Shown here: positions 59,150 through 64,000 of the stretch, in pieces
Layout: every line of letters starts with the position of its first letter
How positions within the stretch are numbered: position 1 is the stretch's first letter
Origin: Robertmurraya andreesenii
Lineage (GTDB): Bacteria > Bacillota > Bacilli > Bacillales > Cytobacillaceae
Assembly (NCBI RefSeq): GCF_030813005.1
Contig: NZ_JAUSTU010000002.1
Location: forward strand, 1-64,000
Direction of reading: 5' to 3'
Length of the DNA stretch: 64,000 bases
The notes under the pieces: generated by a model
Seen by the model: the letters and a program-made list of their open reading frames with translations, nothing else
Database searches by the model: none
What the model was told of the DNA's origin: nothing
Translations under genes and position numbers: made by a program

Positions 59150-59515
59150 ATGTCTACTAATTCTATAAAAAGAGAGATGACTTTAGGAAAATACATTGCT
59201 ATAAAAAGACAAGAAAAAGGTCTGAGTCAGCGTGAATTAGCAAAGGATACAAAAGTAAGTCATTCTACAATCTCTAGAATTGAAAAAGATGATGGTATTT
59301 CTCCTGATAATGCGACATTAAAAGCGTTGGCAACTAGATTAGGACTAGATTATAACTACTTATTAGCACTGAATAATTCAATTGATGATGAACCTGAAAT
59401 TCGAGTGATCCAAAGAGCAGCCAAAAAGATGACTGATGAAGAAAAAGATAGGATGCTGCAAATTTTAAAACTTTCTTTTAAAGATTTATTCGAGGAGGAT
59501 GAGGATGTTGAATGA
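59150..59515 (+). CDS. CI-like prophage repressor
   Basis: About 121 residues. Residues 12-66 are a Cro/C1-type helix-turn-helix (L-S-Q-R-E-L-A-K-D-T-K-V-S-H-S-T-I-S-R-I-E, then L-A-T-R-L-G-L-D-Y-N-Y-L-L). The C-terminal part is short with no peptidase domain; the following ImmA-type gene would provide cleavage. The ATG at 59150 follows GAAGGAGG. It overlaps the next gene by four bases. Confidence 0.92.
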   Translation: MSTNSIKREMTLGKYIAIKRQEKGLSQRELAKDTKVSHSTISRIEKDDGISPDNATLKALATRLGLDYNYLLALNNSIDDEPEIRVIQRAAKKMTDEEKDRMLQILKLSFKDLFEEDEDVE

Positions 59516-60573
59516 CACCGAACTATGATCGAGCAGTAGAAGAAAGTATAAACTTATTACAATTTTATGATATAGATCAAGCTCCCGTTGATCTTGATAA
59601 AATCTTAGACGGGATGCGTTTAACCGTTAAATGCTGCCCCTATAGCCGCTTTTCAAAGCAAACAGGTAAAGACATTGATGAGATATGCAACCTTTTTGAT
59701 AGTGAGCTAGGGGCAGTTGCTTATATTAGAGAAAAAGAAAAATATGTGATTTACTACAATGATACAATGAATCATCGTGGCTTAGAACGCTTTACTATAG
59801 CACATGAACTAGGTCATATTTTTTTAGGGCATCATCAGGATGCAAAAACCGACATCCTTCTCAGGAAAAATATTTCTGATGCGCAATATAAAATATATGA
59901 AAAAGAAGCAAATTGTTTTGCTCGGAATTTGCTTTCTCCCATTCCACTTGTTGAACGTGTAACCGACGTTAACCAGGACAGCTGTATCCATGATATGATG
60001 GAAGCTTTTGATATTTCACATACGGCGGCAGTTGTAAGGCGAAACTGTTACATATTAGATAAATTTAGAATGCAGCTTGACTATTACGAATATTTCAGTA
60101 GCTACAATATTCTATACGACTACTACTGCTTGAACTGCGATAATGCGGAGGTTAATACCCAAGGGTATTGTAAAATTTGTGGGGAAAAAGATGTCTATTT
60201 TGAACGTAAATGCGATAGAACATACTATGAGGGTATTGAGCTAGATCCAGATCATCGTGTTATTCAGTGTCCAAAGTGTAGGAATGAAGTACACTCAGAT
60301 ATCGCAAGATTCTGCAAAATTTGCGGTACATTTCTATTTAATTTTTGTGAAGGGATACCTATCTATGATTCCGTTGGTAGAGTAATAGACTACATCTACC
60401 ATATTAACGATGGCAATGCGAGATATTGTACAGAATGTGGTTCACAAACAATCTTCTATAAGGAAAAGTTTTTAAAGGATTGGAAGGATATCATGGTAAC
60501 AAAATATGAAGTTACCAATTCTTTCTATGGAACGGTTGCTGAAACGAAGTCACCTAAATATAGTCCTAATTAA
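59512..60573 (+). CDS. ImmA/IrrE-type metalloprotease with zinc-ribbon tail
   Basis: A 353-residue protein. Residues 1-175 are an ImmA/IrrE domain with the H-E-L-G-H zinc motif near residue 100 and a downstream E-K-E-A-N. Residues 200-345 hold several C-x2-C units (C-L-N-C, C-K-I-C-G, C-P-K-C, C-K-I-C-G, C-T-E-C-G). The enzyme probably cleaves the co-transcribed repressor on induction. The C-terminal zinc-ribbon unit is closely similar to the separate gene that follows. Confidence 0.9.
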   Translation: MTPNYDRAVEESINLLQFYDIDQAPVDLDKILDGMRLTVKCCPYSRFSKQTGKDIDEICNLFDSELGAVAYIREKEKYVIYYNDTMNHRGLERFTIAHELGHIFLGHHQDAKTDILLRKNISDAQYKIYEKEANCFARNLLSPIPLVERVTDVNQDSCIHDMMEAFDISHTAAVVRRNCYILDKFRMQLDYYEYFSSYNILYDYYCLNCDNAEVNTQGYCKICGEKDVYFERKCDRTYYEGIELDPDHRVIQCPKCRNEVHSDIARFCKICGTFLFNFCEGIPIYDSVGRVIDYIYHINDGNARYCTECGSQTIFYKEKFLKDWKDIMVTKYEVTNSFYGTVAETKSPKYSPN

Positions 60574-60609
60574 TATAGTGAGACAGGTAGGAAAGGAGAG
60601 ACATCAATA

Positions 60610-61002
60610 GTGAGGTATGAAAAGGGGTATGTTGTAGATGACAATATGAGGGTAATGAAATGCCCAAAATGTGACAATGAAGTTTTTTCAACTAATGCTA
60701 GCCATTGTAAATTATGCGGCACCGAACTTTATAATAAATGTGAGGGCACACCAGAATATGACGGCTTTGGCAATGTGGTCGACCATGAATATCACAATAA
60801 TCCCGGCAATGCGAGATATTGCGAAACTTGTGGGGAACCTACCTATTTCTTCAAACAAGGGTTTCTAAAACCATGGGAAGACGAAAAAGCTGAGCTTGAA
60901 CAAAAAGCTGAAATGGACATGTTAGAGTACCATACTCTAGATGGGGAAGAGGAAACTCCAATATTCGAAAATGATGTTTTTGATGAGAATCTACCTTTTT
61001 AG
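60610..61002 (+). CDS. Zinc-ribbon protein, duplicate of the ImmA C-terminus
   Basis: A 130-residue protein from a GTG after AAAGGAG. Its first 95 residues line up with the C-terminal unit of the preceding protein (V-M-K-C-P-K-C, C-K-L-C-G, C-E-G-T-P-x-Y-D, G-N-A-R-Y-C-E-T-C-G). It has no protease domain. It may regulate or share a partner with the ImmA-type protein. It is the last prophage gene on the right. Confidence 0.75.
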   Translation: MRYEKGYVVDDNMRVMKCPKCDNEVFSTNASHCKLCGTELYNKCEGTPEYDGFGNVVDHEYHNNPGNARYCETCGEPTYFFKQGFLKPWEDEKAELEQKAEMDMLEYHTLDGEEETPIFENDVFDENLPF

Positions 61003-61090
61003 AGGTATTAAGTTCGAAAATAACAGTGGCACAGCAGCACTTAATAAGTTGTGTCACTTTTGTATATTACCGCATTAAAGTGAGTAGGTT

Positions 61091-61137
61091 AAAAAAAGCT
61101 ACCCGCCAAGCTGCCAAATTAGACAGCCCAGCGGGTA
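61091..61137 (-). terminator. galE terminator
   Basis: On the minus strand ACCCGC-TGG-GCTG pairs with CAGC-TTG-GCGGGT and is followed by AGCTTTTTTT. It belongs to galE and marks host DNA, so the prophage must end to its left. Confidence 0.85.
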
Positions 61138-61151
61138 ATAACTAAAATTCC

Positions 61152-61928
61152 CTACTCTTTATAATTCTTCTCAAACCGCCATGCATCCCGACACATAGCA
61201 ATAATGTCACGCTTTGCTGTCCACCCTAGTTCCTGCTTTGCTTTTGAAGCATCAGCATAGCAGGCAGCGATATCCCCCGGTCGTCGATCCACGATTTCAT
61301 AAGGAACGTCAACATCATTCGCTTCTTCAAATGCCTTCACCAATTCCAGGACACTCGTGCCTTTGCCCGTGCCCAGGTTATACACATGCACACCTTCAGT
61401 CAGGTTCTCCAGTGCAGCAACGTGGCCTTCTGCAAGATCCACTACATGAATGTAGTCACGGACACCCGTGCCGTCTACTGTCGGGTAGTCCGCGCCAAAC
61501 ACACGCAGCTTCTCTCGTTTGCCGGTTGCTACTTGCGTTATATAGGGCATGAGGTTATTTGGAATACCGTTCGGTTCTTCACCGATTAATCCGCTTTCGT
61601 GGGCACCTACTGGGTTGAAATAGCGCAGGATCGACACGGAAAAAGCAGGGTTGGCATGGGCGATGTCCGTTAAAATCCGTTCACTCATCGCTTTTGTTTC
61701 ACCGTATGGGTTTGTTGTTGGTGAGAGAGCCATTGTTTCTGTAAATGGTGCTTTGTTATCTCCATACACGGTGGCTGATGAGCTGAAGACGAATCGGTTG
61801 ACCTCATGTTTCTGGCAAGCTTTTGTGAGAACCATTGTGCTGACGATGTTGTTGTAATAGTAGTCGAGCGGTTTTTCCACTGACTCGCCGACTGCTTTTA
61901 GGACGGCGAAGTGGATGACGCCGTCGCA
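61152..61928 (-). pseudogene. galE: UDP-glucose 4-epimerase, 5' end missing
   Basis: The frame encodes the C-terminal 259 residues of a GalE epimerase: G-V-I-H-F-A-V-L-K-A-V-G-E-S, S-S-A-T-V-Y-G-D-N (catalytic Ser/Thr), N-P-Y-G-E-T-K (catalytic Tyr-x3-Lys), and the usual C-terminus. About 70 N-terminal residues with the G-x2-G-x2-G NAD site are absent; at 61928 the sequence switches to unrelated DNA next to a transposase remnant. It cannot be active as it stands, though an ATG at 61880 could start a shorter product. The galactose/cell-wall sugar role is from the family. Confidence 0.92.
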
Positions 61929-61941
61929 GTGTCATTCCGGT

Positions 61942-62094
61942 GAACACCTTGCTATTTTAGAACACCGGAAAAACGTGTACGAGCAGGCGAGATTGAAACG
62001 CCCAGAACGCTGGTCCAGAGCCTCCCGAAACTGGACGGCGAAGGAATTCGTTGCGTTGAACCCAGTCAAAGAGACAGAAGTACCAAAACCGTAA
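61942..62094 (+). pseudogene. C-terminal remnant of an IS3-family transposase
   Basis: Fifty codons read H-L-A-I-L-E-H-R-K, then A-R-L-K-R-P-E-R-W-S-R, R-N-W-T and A-L-N-P, the usual C-terminus of IS3-type OrfB transposases. The rest of the gene is missing: the frame begins at the same point where galE is cut. A deletion or insertion event joined the two. Confidence 0.75.
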
Positions 62095-62107
62095 TGCCTA
62101 GTTTGAT

Positions 62108-62140
62108 CCTTACAGCCTGTTCGTGAAACGGGCTGTAAGG
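62108..62140. terminator. Hairpin after the transposase remnant
   Basis: CCTTACAGCC and GGCTGTAAGG are a perfect ten-base inverted pair around a 13-base loop. No T tract follows at once; it may be a terminator or part of the insertion sequence end. Confidence 0.5.
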
Positions 62141-62243
62141 CCACCAAGCGGAAGCGCAGTAGAAACACGCACTTTTTTGTAGGTTTTTTATGAAGCAAAA
62201 TGCGACAACTATATTGACAAACACCGCCCTTAAATCACCTTAT

Positions 62244-64000
62244 TTAAAGTAGCTTACGCAATTCATCTATTGCTTCAATGTCGTCTTTATTCAATAAAAA
62301 TTTATTCTCCAATTGTCTACTTGCTTCGTTAAAATATTGATCCATCTTTCCTATTGCTGCTATTTCCAGCGCTAAAAATCGGTATATTTTTTCCTCTGGA
62401 TTTTGTCGAACGAGGAACTCTACTGTTTTAATGGCGTCATCATGATACTCTAGCCTAGACAAAGCTATGGCTCGATTCATAATTAATACGTTCTGGTTCC
62501 AATCAATTCGGATAGCCCCATTTGCAACAGCCTCATAAAAATGTTTGGCTTTCTTCTCATCCTTGATGGACAATTCGTCACCAATTAATATAGCTACTTT
62601 TCCATAGTTATGGAGATCAATACATTTTAAAATATCTTTTACCTTTTCCTCATCCACATTCGTTTGTCTCAGCAATCTAGGAATATACCTTTGCAAACAG
62701 TTAATAAGTTGAGGGAAATAGGTGGCCTTGGTATATTTTTCGTAATATATTACAAAACCCTGCTCTAAATACATTGAACTTAATAATGTCAAGGAAACTA
62801 AAATTTTATTTTGTACTGTTAGCTTATCTAATTGCTGTAAAAGAAAGCTACTAAAGTCTACCTCATCTCCAGAATGTCTCCCTAATCCATTAATCCTTCG
62901 AATGCCATTATGCTTAGCATCAATTAAAGCCAACGAATAAAATGCCACTCTGGCAACTAAGGGATCATTCGAGTTGGTATTTTTCTTAAGCAACTCTATG
63001 ATATCCATCTCATACACATCAGAAATTTCACCGAACATGTCCAGTAATAATAACTTTCCTTCACGATTACTAATATCAGTACTCATCTGATAGAGTAATG
63101 TAGATAGAATATGAGATGTACCGATATTGTTCGATTTAATTATTCGGTGTAGAACTCTTATAGTAAGTAAATCATGCTGATTCTCTCTCAGTTTGTTTTC
63201 TATAAATTGGTGCACAATTCGATATTCAGGGTATTCATAACGAGTTGCATGCAACCCTATCGGAATTTCTCTTTGCCAAGAGGAGATTGCTTCCGAAGAA
63301 TAAAATGCACGACCAAAGTAGTCAAGTGCATTGCCATCATCCTTCCCCTCTAGTAATAATGTATCCCAAATATCACTCATCGCCTCATATGTATAAGGTA
63401 AAGGTGTAAAGCTCTTTGCTGGAATAGACGAACTATCATAAGCCTTTTCCGGCTGACCAGTTGTCTCAATTGCATCTGGAATAGGTGTTGGGCCCAGTTG
63501 ACTGATCTTTAGGGTTTGATCCGTCCTACATACACGCTGAAACAATTGCAACATGTCTTGAAAAAGAAAATAAAGATCATTTGGATTTAATGCATCGAAC
63601 TGTGTAAGTAGTGTCTTCATTGAAGAATTCGAGTCAATATGTGCACCAATTATGTTACGGATTCCCCTGAATCTTTCTACTTCGACTAAAATCTTCATAT
63701 CACTCTTTACTTTATCGAAAATTGCAACAGCCTCTTGTAAGCTATGTCTCTCCACCACAGTATCTAACCCGTCCATATATTGCTTTGAAGAAGTCGATAT
63801 GTTACGTGTAAACAAGGTATCTGCAAAACTAATAATATCTACTAATACTAATGTTTTGAAAATTAATCTGAGATCTTGTTGTGAAATTCGACTGAGAACA
63901 TTTAGTTCATAGTCAATGATTATCTTAAGAGAATTGAGTATCGCAGGCTTTACATGAAGCTCGTGTGTATTTATCGCTGAAACAGTATTATAACGGCTTA
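62244..64000 (-). CDS. Large helical protein, 5' end beyond the window
   Basis: The reading frame has no stop from 62244 to the end of the window, so at least 585 residues are encoded and the true start lies to the right. The N-terminal visible part is helical and includes R-G-I-R-N-I-I-G-A-H, which resembles an R-x5-H HEPN-like motif but is not decisive. The C-terminal 120 residues read like tetratricopeptide-type helices (L-I-M-N-R-A-I-A-L-S-R-L-E-Y-H-D-D-A-I). No family could be named. It is AT-rich and close to insertion-sequence debris, so it may be accessory. Confidence 0.7.
   Translation of the reverse strand, partial: SRYNTVSAINTHELHVKPAILNSLKIIIDYELNVLSRISQQDLRLIFKTLVLVDIISFADTLFTRNISTSSKQYMDGLDTVVERHSLQEAVAIFDKVKSDMKILVEVERFRGIRNIIGAHIDSNSSMKTLLTQFDALNPNDLYFLFQDMLQLFQRVCRTDQTLKISQLGPTPIPDAIETTGQPEKAYDSSSIPAKSFTPLPYTYEAMSDIWDTLLLEGKDDGNALDYFGRAFYSSEAISSWQREIPIGLHATRYEYPEYRIVHQFIENKLRENQHDLLTIRVLHRIIKSNNIGTSHILSTLLYQMSTDISNREGKLLLLDMFGEISDVYEMDIIELLKKNTNSNDPLVARVAFYSLALIDAKHNGIRRINGLGRHSGDEVDFSSFLLQQLDKLTVQNKILVSLTLLSSMYLEQGFVIYYEKYTKATYFPQLINCLQRYIPRLLRQTNVDEEKVKDILKCIDLHNYGKVAILIGDELSIKDEKKAKHFYEAVANGAIRIDWNQNVLIMNRAIALSRLEYHDDAIKTVEFLVRQNPEEKIYRFLALEIAAIGKMDQYFNEASRQLENKFLLNKDDIEAIDELRKLL

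Larger units (their letters stand above)
6007..61087. mobile_element. Siphovirus prophage with serine-recombinase module (ends approximate)
   Basis: A complete set of siphovirus genes runs leftward from about 58993 to 27638 (replication, HNH nuclease, terminase, portal, protease, capsid, connectors, tail, holin, endolysin). A lysogeny operon reads rightward at 59150-61002. The leftward serine-recombinase operon directly follows the endolysin, so I infer it is the integration module. The right end must lie before the galE terminator at 61091. The left end was not found: it could lie after the terminator at 6007-6051, or further left beyond the duplicated cassette. No attL/attR repeat was recognised. 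The satellite at 11055-25377 is nested inside this element. Confidence 0.75.

Noticed and set aside
61003..61150. Search for an attR repeat between the last prophage gene and galE
   Set aside because: No sequence here could be matched with confidence to the left side (3723-3920, 6000-6057 or the window start).
61932..62198. A leftward frame across the transposase remnant
   Set aside because: It is the complement of the remnant and the hairpin; the rightward frame matches IS3 transposases.
1..64000. tRNA or rRNA genes and a tRNA attachment site
   Set aside because: No cloverleaf-like or ribosomal sequence was recognised by reading; a covariance search would be needed to exclude a tRNA fully.

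Overview
The window reads as Bacillota (low-GC Gram-positive, Bacillaceae-like) DNA: AT-rich intergenic sequence, strong GGAGG-type ribosome binding sites, TTG and GTG starts, short hairpin-plus-T terminators, and a Gram-positive siphovirus prophage next to a chromosomal galE fragment. I cannot name the species from sequence alone. Almost everything here is mobile DNA, and at least two elements are nested.

Layout. (1) 1-11062 and 25370-27399 (minus strand): an operon of large serine recombinases. Its first gene (R1, 25792-27399) is intact. The second (R2) is split into an N-terminal piece (25315-25776) and a C-terminal piece (9806-11062). The third (6058-9684) is an unusual in-frame fusion of two complete serine recombinases. 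A diverged, damaged copy of the R2-R3/R4 cassette lies at 28-3722. Between the two cassettes sit a HEPN-domain gene and a small membrane-protein gene. (2) 11055-25377: a 14.3-kb element inserted in R2. Both junctions carry the same 8 bp (TTCTCGAA). Joining the flanks there restores a 551-codon recombinase in frame. The element has phage-satellite (PICI-like) architecture: tyrosine integrase, divergent repressor, small regulators, primase-helicase, an iteron-flanked AT-rich origin, a capsid gene without scaffold domain, and a cos-like site. Accessory genes lie at both ends: an EEP-fold phosphohydrolase on the left, and a lipoprotein / SPFH-SHOCT / GRAM-zinc-ribbon / lipoprotein cluster on the right. 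(3) 27638-61002: a nearly complete siphovirus prophage read mostly leftward. From right to left it has a CI-like repressor with an ImmA-type protein (rightward), Cro-like gene, replication genes, HNH nuclease and cos, methyltransferase and small genes, terminase, head, tail, holin and endolysin. A rightward RelA/SpoT-like synthetase plus a small gene is inserted among the tail genes. (4) 61091-64000: galE terminator, 5'-truncated galE, an IS3-type transposase remnant, and a large unidentified gene running off the window.

How the parts seem to work together. The satellite carries its own copies of three prophage genes (capsid, a DUF6329-like gene and a 'virulence-related' family gene). It also has a cos-like sequence matching the prophage one without gaps over about 85 bp. 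A promoter-like motif (TTG-N3, then exactly 13 bases, then GAGTGAT-R-K-A) occurs at eight places with identical spacing (plus a weaker ninth). These are spread over the recombinase operon, the satellite and the prophage. The simplest reading is that the prophage (27.6-61 kb plus the recombinase operon) is the helper, and that the satellite sits inside one of the helper's own recombinase genes. Satellite excision would then rebuild that recombinase. This is inference from sequence; the DNA directly shows the junctions, the frame restoration, the shared cos-like block and the shared motif.
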